A DNA stretch of 64,000 bases from Marvinbryantia formatexigens (GTDB taxonomy: Bacteria; Bacillota; Clostridia; Oscillospirales; Ruminococcaceae), in the NCBI GenBank assembly GCA_021771035.1, contig JAETPU010000009.1:62001-126000 (forward strand), written 5' to 3'. A program made the translations under genes and the position numbers. Positions 42,112 through 50,799 of this stretch are shown here, piece after piece. The notes beneath the pieces were generated by a model, which worked only from the letters and a program-made list of their open reading frames with translations, was not told the DNA's origin and did not search any database. The stretch's first letter is position 1. Each line of letters opens with the position of its first letter.

Positions 42112-44271
42112 TCAGGCATCCTGGTCCGCCAGCGTAACCGGCAGGCACAGCACCTCCATCGGCTGCAGCTTCAAACCCGAAAAGGTCCGCGTGTTGGCGC
42201 CCACGGTGATTGTGACGTCGGTTTCATTGGGCGCGGAATACAGGTTCAGTACAAAGGCCATGGCCTTCTCCCCGTCCCGGCGCAGCACTGCCCACACACT
42301 GGGGTTGGAGGTGCTGATGCAGCGGGAGGCGGCGGGTTTTCCACACCGGGAAAGCAGGCCGGTTAAAATCTCCCCGTGCTCCAGCTTGCAGTACTCCCAA
42401 TCCAGGCCCAAAAACACCGCTTTTCCACCGCCGGGGAAGGCTTTTTCCCAACAGAAAACCCCGCCGTTTTTCTCATCCCAGCCTATGGTACGCGCCCCCA
42501 GGGGAGCTTCCTCCACCGTGTAGACCCGGGACTTGGAGCAGGGGATATCCTGCATTGCATCCATCATTAAGACAGGGGCGTAGCGGCGGTCGTTGGTGGG
42601 AATTTTACTGCCTAAAAAGTCCGCCAAGACAGTGCAGGGCGCGCCGGTTTCGTCTGTCTGGGGAAGGGTGGGGGCGAGCACCAGCTTTCCGCCCGCCTTT
42701 AGAAACGCCACCAGCTTTTCCTGCAGGGAGCGTTCCATCCCCGAAAACACCGCCAGCATCAGGGGCTTGTCTGTGGGCAGCTCCCCAGAGAGCTCCACCA
42801 GCTGGGGAGAATACGAGGTCCCAAAGGCGGTGAGCAGAATGCCGTTGCGGGTGAGTTCCCATGCCTTTGCCCGGCTGACGCCTGAGGCACTGTAAAAGGA
42901 GCTGCGGGTGGACTCCCAATCCAGCCCCACATAGAAGTCCGCTTCCATTCCGGCCCCTGCCAGCCACTCATTTTCATGGAGAAAGGCGTGGTATTCCCGG
43001 ATGATTTCATAGGAGGGACGCACTTCCCCCGCAGCGGAAACAGGCGCGCAGAAGTCGTAGTACCGGCCGTTGGAACCCAGGTGGAAGGGGTTTTCCCCTC
43101 CGGTGAAAATATAGTAGTTATGCCCCTTCATGCCCAGGGCCGTGTTGGCATAGTAGGCGGCCTTCAGATCTCCGGGCGCGATGGGCGGGAATTCGGAGGG
43201 GCTGCCCCCGGGGAGCTCAAACACCGTGGGCGGATAGCCCATCAGGCGCAGCATTTCATTGGAATAAAAGCAGCGCAGGGCATATTGAGGCGTGGGGTTA
43301 TTCTGCTCCCAGCCGATATTCAGGTTGTAATAATGGTCGCTGCCCAGAAGGAACCCCTCTCCCAGCGCGTCCCGGATCTCCAAAAAGGTGCTGTTGGCGT
43401 TGGGATTGGGGGAATTGTGCACGATGGGAACCTGCATTCCCAATTCCCGCAGCCAGCCGCACAGAATTTGGGCATATCGGGCGGCGGCGGAAAAATAAAA
43501 GTCCTGATAATCCTTGAGCCTGCGGGACTGGGTGGCGCAGCGCGCAGGGGGATGAATGGGGAAAACCTCCTCAAAACTCCCATAACCGCTCTCATAGGCG
43601 GCGTTCAGGCTCCCGATGGTATCATAGCGTTCCCTTAAAAAGCTGGGCCAGGCCCCGCCGGGCTCCCCAATTCCCATGGCCTGGCGGTTGCAGTCATAGG
43701 CGTCTGTAAACCAGTAGTGGATACCCATGAGCTCGTTGTCGAACTGCACCATGGCGATGGGGCCGTCGTGATCCACCGTATAGCGGGCCAAAATGGGAAT
43801 GACCGCCTCATACCACCGCCGGGCCTTTTCTAAAAATACCGGATGCAGGTAGGAGACTGAAATTTCATTGACGATCTCCCCCTCAGGATTGCGGGCCAAA
43901 ATCTGCGGATATTCGGTCACCAGCCATTCGGGAAGGCCGCTGTACTTCATCTCCGAATACTGGTAGGGCCCCGGACGCACCAAAACAAACAAGTCCAAAC
44001 GCCGGCACAGCTGCAAAAAGCCCTCCAAGTCCCTCGCCGGGCAGTCGGAAAAGGCAAAGCTCCCCTCCTGGGGCTCGTGAAGTTCCCAGGGAACATAGGT
44101 GGCAATGCAGTTCCCTCCCGCTTTTTTCCAAAGGAGCAGCCGCCGCTCCCAGTCCTGACGGGGAACCCGGAAATAGTGAAATTCCCCGCAGCAGAGCAGC
44201 TTCTTTTCCCCGTTAATCCAATAGGCGCCCGCGGCATCCCATCGAATGCCCCGCTGTACCTGATTTTCCAT
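42112..44271 (-). CDS. GH35-like beta-galactosidase
   Basis: A 719-residue clan-A glycosidase. Residues 20-120 show the GH35 start: CCGEFHYFRVPRQDWERRLLLWKKAG, NCIATYVPWELHEP and LVRPGPYQYSEMKYSGLPEWL. Asn179-Glu180 in MVQFDNEL is the likely acid/base, and Glu352 in TVFELPGGSP the likely nucleophile; both contexts diverge from standard beta-galactosidases, so specificity is uncertain. The C-terminal half has a glutamine-amidotransferase-like Rossmann segment (KPLMLAVFSGMERSLQEKLVAFLKAGGKLVLAP), also seen in GH42-type enzymes. Start ATG 44271 by position of AAAGGAT. Cytosolic; second gene of the operon. Confidence 0.85.
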   Translation of the reverse strand: MENQVQRGIRWDAAGAYWINGEKKLLCCGEFHYFRVPRQDWERRLLLWKKAGGNCIATYVPWELHEPQEGSFAFSDCPARDLEGFLQLCRRLDLFVLVRPGPYQYSEMKYSGLPEWLVTEYPQILARNPEGEIVNEISVSYLHPVFLEKARRWYEAVIPILARYTVDHDGPIAMVQFDNELMGIHYWFTDAYDCNRQAMGIGEPGGAWPSFLRERYDTIGSLNAAYESGYGSFEEVFPIHPPARCATQSRRLKDYQDFYFSAAARYAQILCGWLRELGMQVPIVHNSPNPNANSTFLEIRDALGEGFLLGSDHYYNLNIGWEQNNPTPQYALRCFYSNEMLRLMGYPPTVFELPGGSPSEFPPIAPGDLKAAYYANTALGMKGHNYYIFTGGENPFHLGSNGRYYDFCAPVSAAGEVRPSYEIIREYHAFLHENEWLAGAGMEADFYVGLDWESTRSSFYSASGVSRAKAWELTRNGILLTAFGTSYSPQLVELSGELPTDKPLMLAVFSGMERSLQEKLVAFLKAGGKLVLAPTLPQTDETGAPCTVLADFLGSKIPTNDRRYAPVLMMDAMQDIPCSKSRVYTVEEAPLGARTIGWDEKNGGVFCWEKAFPGGGKAVFLGLDWEYCKLEHGEILTGLLSRCGKPAASRCISTSNPSVWAVLRRDGEKAMAFVLNLYSAPNETDVTITVGANTRTFSGLKLQPMEVLCLPVTLADQDA

Positions 44272-44383
44272 CTTGCGTCCATCCTTTCCTTCAGTCCCGC
44301 AGGCCCGCACCATCCCTACCGCCAAGCAGGCAGGCGTGCCTCTGGGGACTCATCGAGCGTCCTTTTATCTACTTTCCCGCCGT

Positions 44384-46303
44384 TCATTCCATCTCAAAGG
44401 GGCATTCCTCAGGCGGGAAGAAAACCGTCTTTTCCTCCCCCGGCATCAGGTGGATTTTCTCAAAGCCGCACAGCTGGGGATGCCCGTTTACCCGCCCGAA
44501 CTGCAGGACGCAGTAGTCTGTCTCATAGTCCCCGGCATTTTTGACCAGGGCCTTCCAGGGGGACAGCCAGTGCTCCTCAATTTTGGAATAGGTGAGCCCG
44601 TGCCCAAAGGGATACACCACCGGGCCATCATAATACCGGTAGGTGCGCGAGCGCATGGAGTAGTCCTCAAAGGGCGGCAGATCCTGGGCGGACCGGTAAA
44701 AAGTCACCGGAAGCCTGCCGCTGGGCGACACCTGTCCATAGAGAATCTGCGCCAGGGCTTCCCCGCCCAACGCGCCCGGATAAAAGCACTGCAGAACCGC
44801 ATTGCAGTCCCGGTCCTGCTGGGATAAATTTATGCAGCTCCCGCTGATATTCACAAACACCATGGGCTTGCCGAGCTCTCTGAGGGCCTCGAAAAGTGTT
44901 TTTTGAACCTGGGGCAGCTCCAAATCCCGCTTGTCGCCGTAATAATCGTTCTGAGCGTCCCCTTCCTCGCCCTCGATGCTTGGGGAAAGCCCCATGCACA
45001 CAACAATCACCTGCGCCTGCCGCGCCGCCGCCAGCGCCTCGTCGAGCCGCAGGGCGTCCCAGGACGGTCCGGGAGAACGGGACAGAGCGCTGCCGGGGGC
45101 ATACTCCACCCGACCCTGACTGAGCTGCAAAATGCCCTGCAGCGGCGTTACCCAGCGGGACGGAATTCCGTTATAGTTGCCCAGCAGGACTTCTTTTTCA
45201 TCCGCATTGGGGCCAATCACCGCCACATGGACGTCCGGCTTCAGAGGAAGAATCCCATCATTTTTAAGCAGGACAATGCTCTCCTGCGCCATTTTCAGGT
45301 TGAGCGCCTGGTGCTTGGGCGAATCTACCACCTCATAGGGGATGGCGTGATAGGGGCAGGCTTCGTCAAACATTCCCAAGCGCATCCGGGCGGCAAACAG
45401 GCGCACCACCGCTTCGGTGATCGTATCCTCATCTATGAGATTCATCCCCACCGCGGCCTTGAGCCACTGGTAGGCCACTCCGCAGTTGAGCTGGCAGCCG
45501 TTTTTCACCGCCAAGGCGGCGGACTGGGCGTCGTTTTCGGTGACATGGTGGTTTTTGGCAATATCACAGATGGCCCCGCAATCCGAAACCACATAGCCGT
45601 CAAAGCCGAACTCCCCATACAGGATTTTTTGGAGCAGTGTGGGGCTGGCGCAGCAGGCCTCGCCGTTGACCCGGTTATAGGCCCCCATTACAGCCGAGGG
45701 ATCCGCGTGCCGGATACAGTAGCGAAACGCCCACAGGTAGCTCTCAAAGAGATCCTCCTGCCCTACCTTGGCATCAAAGCCATGGCGCAGCCCTTCGGGG
45801 CCGCTGTGCACGGCATAGTGCTTGAGGGTGGCGTCCACCTTACGCCAGACCGGGTGCTCCCCCTGCAGCCCCCGGACAAAGGCCGTGCCCATACGGGCGG
45901 TGAGAAGCGGATCCTCCCCATAGGTCTCCTGCCCGCGCCCCCAGCGGGGATCCCGGAACAGGTTGATGTTGGGGGACCAGTAGGTAAGCCCCTGGTAGAT
46001 CCTGGTATCCCCGCCGTGCAGCCGGCGAAAGGCGTTATATTTGGCCCTGGCTTCGTCGGAGACGGCACAGGCCACCTCATACAGTAACTTTTCATTAAAG
46101 CTGGCAGCCAGCCCGATTGCCTGTGGAAACACCGTGGCGCAGCCCGCTCTGGCAACCCCATGCAGGCCCTCGTTCCACCAGTTGTAGGCCGGGATTCCCA
46201 GCCGCTCAATGGCCGGGGCATCATGCTGCATCTGGGCAATTTTTTCCCCCAGGGTCATCTGTGAAACCAGTTTTCTGGCGCGCTCAAGGAATTGCTGTTC
46301 CAT
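44384..46303 (-). CDS. Glycoside hydrolase family 3 enzyme (beta-xylosidase/beta-glucosidase type)
   Basis: A 639-residue retaining beta-glycosidase. The TIM-barrel domain shows MTLGEKIAQMQ, RLGIPAYNWWNEGLHGVARAG, SPNINLFRDPRWGRGQETYGEDP, LKHYAVHSGPE and the nucleophile Asp in YVVSDCGAI. The second domain carries GPNADEKEVLLGNYNG and the probable acid/base Glu in SPSIEGEEGD. A short fibronectin-III-like end (GFEKIHLMPGEEKTVFF) is truncated relative to most members. The WNEGLHGVAR and YNRVNG signatures favour the beta-xylosidase branch. Start ATG 46303, RBS GGGGAG. First gene after the operon promoter. Cytosolic. Confidence 0.93.
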   Translation of the reverse strand: MEQQFLERARKLVSQMTLGEKIAQMQHDAPAIERLGIPAYNWWNEGLHGVARAGCATVFPQAIGLAASFNEKLLYEVACAVSDEARAKYNAFRRLHGGDTRIYQGLTYWSPNINLFRDPRWGRGQETYGEDPLLTARMGTAFVRGLQGEHPVWRKVDATLKHYAVHSGPEGLRHGFDAKVGQEDLFESYLWAFRYCIRHADPSAVMGAYNRVNGEACCASPTLLQKILYGEFGFDGYVVSDCGAICDIAKNHHVTENDAQSAALAVKNGCQLNCGVAYQWLKAAVGMNLIDEDTITEAVVRLFAARMRLGMFDEACPYHAIPYEVVDSPKHQALNLKMAQESIVLLKNDGILPLKPDVHVAVIGPNADEKEVLLGNYNGIPSRWVTPLQGILQLSQGRVEYAPGSALSRSPGPSWDALRLDEALAAARQAQVIVVCMGLSPSIEGEEGDAQNDYYGDKRDLELPQVQKTLFEALRELGKPMVFVNISGSCINLSQQDRDCNAVLQCFYPGALGGEALAQILYGQVSPSGRLPVTFYRSAQDLPPFEDYSMRSRTYRYYDGPVVYPFGHGLTYSKIEEHWLSPWKALVKNAGDYETDYCVLQFGRVNGHPQLCGFEKIHLMPGEEKTVFFPPEECPFEME

Positions 46304-46395
46304 GGTAACTCCCCTTTTTTCCAAATCCGGACGGTACTAAATTTCCAGGTTATCCTCCGGCGGCGAACCTGTCAAAAACCGCACAATTCCTTAAC

Positions 46396-46424
46396 AGTAT
46401 ATCGGAGTAACTGGCGGGGTACAA
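46396..46424 (-). promoter_or_regulatory. Promoter of the GH3-GH35-GH95-GH38 operon
   Basis: -35 TTGTAC (46419-46424), 17 bp, -10 TATACT (46396-46401) on the minus strand. No operator-like palindrome overlaps it. Confidence 0.7.
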
Positions 46425-46474
46425 GGTTCAAAACGCCGGAAGATTTCCATTTTTTTCGTTATTTTCCACAAGCC

Positions 46475-46503
46475 TTGTCCATCCGCTTTGTTTTTGGTAT
46501 ACT
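46475..46503 (+). promoter_or_regulatory. Promoter of the O-acetyltransferase gene
   Basis: -35 TTGTCC (46475-46480), 17 bp, -10 TATACT (46498-46503), back to back with the glycosidase operon promoter 50 bp away. Confidence 0.65.
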
Positions 46504-46778
46504 CAATCCAAACAGCGCTGCACACTGCAAAAAAACGTCCCCTGCTCCAGCGTTATTTTAATAATAACCGGATTGGCATGGGGGCGCCGGCTTGCCCCCG
46601 GCGCTGCGGCATGGTGCCGCTGGTCCCGGATAGGCTTGAGGGCCCTTCCCCAGCAGGCATCCGGTCCCAGGGCAGCGCGCCTGTGGCGGTTGATGAAAGG
46701 CAATCCCCCATCCAGAACGATTGGTGCCTCTCAAAACCCACACACAGAAAAGATTCCGGCAGAAAGGCAGGACAAACG
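46504..46778 (+). promoter_or_regulatory. Long structured leader of the O-acetyltransferase mRNA
   Basis: About 270 nt separate the promoter from the start codon. Near 46580-46604 GGGGGC can pair with GCCCCC, or alternatively GCGCCGG with CCGGCGC; these two stems exclude each other, as in a switch. No known riboswitch family was recognised. Confidence 0.35.
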
Positions 46779-47378
46779 ATGACAATTCGAGAACTGATGG
46801 ACAGCGGCCGGCTGTATGCGGCCACCGGCGAGGGCTTTCCCGAAGAGCAGCTGCGGTGTAAGGAGCTGGTATATGAATTTAACCGGGCCCATCCCCGGGA
46901 CGAGGAGACCCGGCAGAAAATTCTCCGGGAACTGCTGGGGGATATGGGGGAAACCGTTTGGATTGAGCCGCCCTTCCACCTGGAATTTGGCTACCGGACC
47001 CATATCGGCAGTTTCTTCTATGCCAATTTCAATTTGGTGATTGTGGATGACGTGGATGTCTACATCGGGGACTATGTGATGATTGCCCCCAACGTCACCA
47101 TCACCGCCACCGGACATCCCGTGCACCCGGATCTGCGCATCCACGGGGAGCAGTTCTCCCTTCCGGTGCATATCCAGGATCATGTCTGGATCGGCAGCAA
47201 TGCCGTCATCCTGCCCGGTGTTACCATTGGAAAAAATTCCGTCATCGGGGCCGGCAGCGTGGTGACTCACGATATTCCGCCGGATGTTGTGGCTGTGGGC
47301 AGCCCCTGCCGGGTTCTTCGACCCATCACCCAGCGGGACAGGGAGTTCTACTACAAAAACCGCCGGGTCACCGATTAA
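46779..47378 (+). CDS. Maltose/galactoside-type sugar O-acetyltransferase
   Basis: A 199-residue acetyl-CoA-dependent transferase of the LacA/Maa type. The N-terminal helical cap (RCKELVYEFNRAHPRDEETRQKILRELLG) precedes a left-handed beta helix of hexapeptide repeats (GSFFYANFNLVIVDDVDVYIGDYVMIAPNVTI, then VWIGSNAVILPGVTIGKNSVIGAGSVV). The catalytic His lies in TATGHPVHPD. These enzymes acetylate spare sugars, perhaps preventing build-up of non-metabolised glycosides, which would suit its place opposite a glycosidase operon. RBS AGAAAGGCAGGA upstream of ATG 46779; the long leader before it is noncoding. Confidence 0.95.
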   Translation: MTIRELMDSGRLYAATGEGFPEEQLRCKELVYEFNRAHPRDEETRQKILRELLGDMGETVWIEPPFHLEFGYRTHIGSFFYANFNLVIVDDVDVYIGDYVMIAPNVTITATGHPVHPDLRIHGEQFSLPVHIQDHVWIGSNAVILPGVTIGKNSVIGAGSVVTHDIPPDVVAVGSPCRVLRPITQRDREFYYKNRRVTD

Positions 47379-47405
47379 ACCCGGCCCGATAAACCGAGAA
47401 AATTC

Positions 47406-47447
47406 GTCAAAAAAAGAGGCTCCCCATGGGGAGCCTCTTTTTTTGAC
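47406..47447. terminator. 42-bp perfect palindrome, bidirectional terminator
   Basis: A fully self-complementary sequence centred on CCCCATGGGG with seven-base A- and T-runs on either side. It ends the acetyltransferase transcript 28 bp after the stop and can also stop the convergent P-type ATPase transcript. Confidence 0.9.
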
Positions 47448-47733
47448 GGGTCTGCAGCTGTTTTCCGGCGCCGGAAAGTATGTGCCGCCGGGTACGGAGG
47501 TGTTCCTGGGGTTAAAAAACTGTACCGGCAGGGATGCCGGGCGCCATCCGGCGGATAAGCCCCCGTATTGCCCGCGGCCATCTGAGCGCAGCGGCCCATG
47601 ACCCGCTCAAAACGGGGCCGCGGATTCTTTCATGGAAGATTGTGCAAAGTTCCGCCCCCTTGGCATCCTCAGCTGACTCCGGGAAAAGAGATACCGGAGC
47701 ACGGTGAAAAGGCACTTCCCATACATCCCCGCG
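47448..47733. other. Spacer after the palindromic terminator
   Basis: About 285 bp between convergent genes, GC-rich, with no gene or RNA recognised. Confidence 0.5.
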
Positions 47734-50241
47734 CTATCGCCGGAGCCTTCGGGCCAGCTTTACAAGCTCATACCACAGGACACCCGCAGCGGCGGCTCCC
47801 AAAGCCAGCAGCAGTCCAAAAACAGACAGCGGGGCCAGTTTCAAAAAGCTGCCCAGAGGCGTATAGAGAATAATCCCCAGCAGGGCCCCGGTGCCAATCC
47901 AGCTGAACCACATCACCCTGTCCCGCGCCAGCCGTCTCAGAGACTGCCATGCAGATAGGCTCTGGGAGCTATTCACCTGCACCAGCAGGAGATTGGAACA
48001 GATTAAGGCCACAAGCCCCAGGGAACGGGCGGTGAACACCTCACCGGGAAAGCAGCGCAGCCAGCCAAAGTATAGCCCGAAGCAGGCGGCAAACATCACA
48101 ATCCCCTGTAAAACGCTCTTGGCAAAGACCGGGGCAGTCAGCAGCTTTTCCCTGGGGGAAACCGGAGGCCGCCGCATAATATCCGGTTCCGCGGGCTGGC
48201 GTTCCAGGACGATGGAACAGGTGGGATCGATCATCAGTTCCAAAAGCACAATGTGCAGCGGCAGCAAAAACAGCTGTGCGGGGCCGATTCCCAGCAGCGG
48301 GGCGGCCAGCGCGGACAGGGCGATGGGGATATGGATGGTGAAAATATAGCCCACGGCCCTGCGGATGTTGTCATAGATCCTGCGCCCGTCCCGGATGGTA
48401 TGCACGATGGTGGCGAAGTTATCGTCCATCAGGATGAGGTCCGAGGCTTCCCGGGAGACTTCGCTTCCCCGCTTGCCCATGGCAATGCCCACATCGGCGG
48501 CCTTCAGCGCCGGGGCGTCGTTTACCCCGTCCCCGGTCATGGCGACAATCTCCCCCTGCGCCCTGAGCGCCTTGACGATACGCAGCTTATGCTGGGGCGC
48601 CACCCGGGAAAACAAGTTCTCCTTTCGGACGACTGCCTCAAGCCGGGCGTCCTCCATAGTATCCAGCATCTCTCCGGTCATGGACTGTTTCCCGACACAA
48701 ACCCCAGCCTGCCGGGCAATGTGGGCCGCTGTTTCCCCATTGTCACCGGTGATCATGACCACACGGATTCCGGCGCTGCGGCAGGCGGCTATCTGACGCT
48801 CGATCCCCGGCCTGATGGGATCCTCAAGCCCCACCAGGCCCAGCAGCGTGAGGGGAATTTCCTCCATTTTCTCAGGAAGTGCCTGGGAATCCCCCAGCCA
48901 GGCACCGGCAACTGCCAGCACCCGCAGACCCTGGCGGGACATGGCTTCAAATTCCCGCTGGGCGCTATGAATATCGTCCGCATCGGTACACAGTTCAAAC
49001 AGCTTTTCCGGGGAGCCCTTGGCAGCCAGAAAGATGGAATTTCCCCGGGCCCATACGTGGCCCATACGCTTGTGCTCATTGGTGAACGGGTACTCCCTCA
49101 CCAGTTCGCCGGAAAAGAGCGCCTCCCGGGAGAAGCCCTTTTCCTCACACAGGGCCAGCAGGGCCTTCTCCATGGGATCATAGGCCTCAATCTCACAGGC
49201 CAGGCCCATGGCTTCATAGAAATCCCGCTCCCGCGCGGGAAGCCAAAAGGCCTGCCGAACCGTCATTTGGTTTTGCGTGATGGTGCCGGTTTTATCCACA
49301 CACAGAACCGAAACAGCCCCCAGCGTCTCCACACTGGAAATATGCTTGAGAAGGGACTGTTTTTTGGCTAGGCGAAACGCCCCCATGGACAGAAATACCG
49401 TAAGCACCACCGGGAACTCCTCCGGAATCATGGCCATGGCGAGGGTAACCCCCGAGAGAATGCTTTGAACCAGGCGGTCCTGGCTCCCCAGCTCTGTCAG
49501 GTTCCAATAGGTCACGGCACCTACCCCCAGCATCAAAACCGCCGCTGTCAGGGCACACGCCTTCACAAGGGCCGCTGTCTGCCGCTGGAGGTGGGTGGGC
49601 CCCGATGTTTCCCCCTGCACCTGCAGGCCGATTTTTCCATACTCCGTTTTGCAGCCTGTTTTTTCCACACGGACACAGGCAGTGCCCTGAAGCACCAGGG
49701 TTCCCGCAAAGCAGCGGTTCAGGTTCCGGCTGTCCTGTGCCGGGAGTTTCCCGCACTGTTTCCAGACCGCCTGGGATTCGCCGGTCAGGGAGGACTCATC
49801 CACACACAGATCGCTGCACTGTTCGATGAACCCGTCCGCCGGTATTTTTACGCCTTCGCTGAGCAGCATTAAATCCCCGGGCACCAGCTCCTCACTGGGG
49901 ATTCTGCGTTTTTCCCCCTGGCGGATCACCTGAATCTGCGGTTCAGACAATCGTTTGAGGGCGTCCAGCGTCCGGTCTGTCTTGAGCTCCTGGCCGATGT
50001 CGATTCCAATCATTGCCAGGATAAACACCAGCATGACGCCTCCGTCCGCCGGCTGCCCCAGGATAAAGTAAAGCCCGCTTGCCGCCAGCAGCAGCAGAAA
50101 CATCGGCTCACAGAATATCCCCAGAATCCTTTTCAAAATCCCGCCCCGTTTCTGTGGAGCCAGCTCATTTTTCCCATAGCGTTCCTGCAACATTGTAACC
50201 TGTTCATTTGTCAGTCCTGTTTTCAAAAATGCGTCGTTCAT
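47734..50241 (-). CDS. Cation-translocating P-type ATPase (P2A, calcium-pump-like)
   Basis: An 835-residue membrane pump. The N-terminal cation ATPase domain (GLTNEQVTMLQERYGKNEL), actuator motif SLTGESQAV, phosphorylation site CVDKTGTITQNQM, nucleotide-binding domain and hinge TGDGVNDAPALKAADVGIAMG are complete. Helix M4 reads AMIPEEFPVVLTVF, and M5/M6 contain an NDxxxxxD-like FTIHIPIALSAL region followed by ELMIDPTCSIV. The domain order and PEEFP fit the calcium/manganese-type P2A branch, but the ion is not certain. Start ATG 50241, RBS GGGAGG 7 bp upstream. Confidence 0.92.
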   Translation of the reverse strand: MNDAFLKTGLTNEQVTMLQERYGKNELAPQKRGGILKRILGIFCEPMFLLLLAASGLYFILGQPADGGVMLVFILAMIGIDIGQELKTDRTLDALKRLSEPQIQVIRQGEKRRIPSEELVPGDLMLLSEGVKIPADGFIEQCSDLCVDESSLTGESQAVWKQCGKLPAQDSRNLNRCFAGTLVLQGTACVRVEKTGCKTEYGKIGLQVQGETSGPTHLQRQTAALVKACALTAAVLMLGVGAVTYWNLTELGSQDRLVQSILSGVTLAMAMIPEEFPVVLTVFLSMGAFRLAKKQSLLKHISSVETLGAVSVLCVDKTGTITQNQMTVRQAFWLPARERDFYEAMGLACEIEAYDPMEKALLALCEEKGFSREALFSGELVREYPFTNEHKRMGHVWARGNSIFLAAKGSPEKLFELCTDADDIHSAQREFEAMSRQGLRVLAVAGAWLGDSQALPEKMEEIPLTLLGLVGLEDPIRPGIERQIAACRSAGIRVVMITGDNGETAAHIARQAGVCVGKQSMTGEMLDTMEDARLEAVVRKENLFSRVAPQHKLRIVKALRAQGEIVAMTGDGVNDAPALKAADVGIAMGKRGSEVSREASDLILMDDNFATIVHTIRDGRRIYDNIRRAVGYIFTIHIPIALSALAAPLLGIGPAQLFLLPLHIVLLELMIDPTCSIVLERQPAEPDIMRRPPVSPREKLLTAPVFAKSVLQGIVMFAACFGLYFGWLRCFPGEVFTARSLGLVALICSNLLLVQVNSSQSLSAWQSLRRLARDRVMWFSWIGTGALLGIILYTPLGSFLKLAPLSVFGLLLALGAAAAGVLWYELVKLARRLRR

Positions 50242-50799
50242 AAACAGAACCTCCCGGGTTCCCGCGGGGGAATGATAATCAGAGGAGCCTCACTGCGTGC
50301 CGCAGAGGGCCCCCGCCCGTCCGGTTTCCCATTCAGCCCCTTGCCTGGGGGCCCGGCCGCAGCCGGATACCGCGGCGTTCCGGCAGGAGAATTCCCTTTC
50401 CCGGAACACGCCAAGGTCGCTTTGCTCAAGGGAAACCGGCAGCCGGTGTGGGGGTGTTTGGGCAGGCGGGGATTTGTGAGGATAAAAAAACACACCTGTG
50501 GGAACAAACTCTCACTGTCCCACAGATGTGTCCTGAAAACCAGGGAACTCCTTCAAGCGCCCGCGCAGCGGTACTCATCCGGCGTTTCCTCAAATTCTCC
50601 GCATCCGCTGCCGCTGTCCTGCGGCCCGGCCCGGCTTTTGCCTGCCTGTTCAGTTACCCCGGCTGCCGCGCCGGAATTCTAAATCCGGTTTGGGGCCAGG
50701 GCGGAAAAGCAAGCGTCAAACGCCCGGTATACTATGTGCCGTTATCCGCCGCTGCAAAACCGGATATATTGCTATCCTATTCCCAAAGGGGATAAACGG
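50242..50799. other. Spacer between P-type ATPase and ferredoxin genes
   Basis: 558 bp. It contains the ferredoxin-gene terminator (50484-50531) and presumably the ATPase promoter, which was not recognised. No gene supported. Confidence 0.5.
50484..50531 (-). terminator. Terminator of the EFR1-type ferredoxin gene
   Basis: On the minus strand ACACATCTGTGGGA pairs with its near-complement (one mismatch) around a 14-nt loop and runs into seven T. It lies 270 bp past the stop, leaving a long 3' region. Confidence 0.75.
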
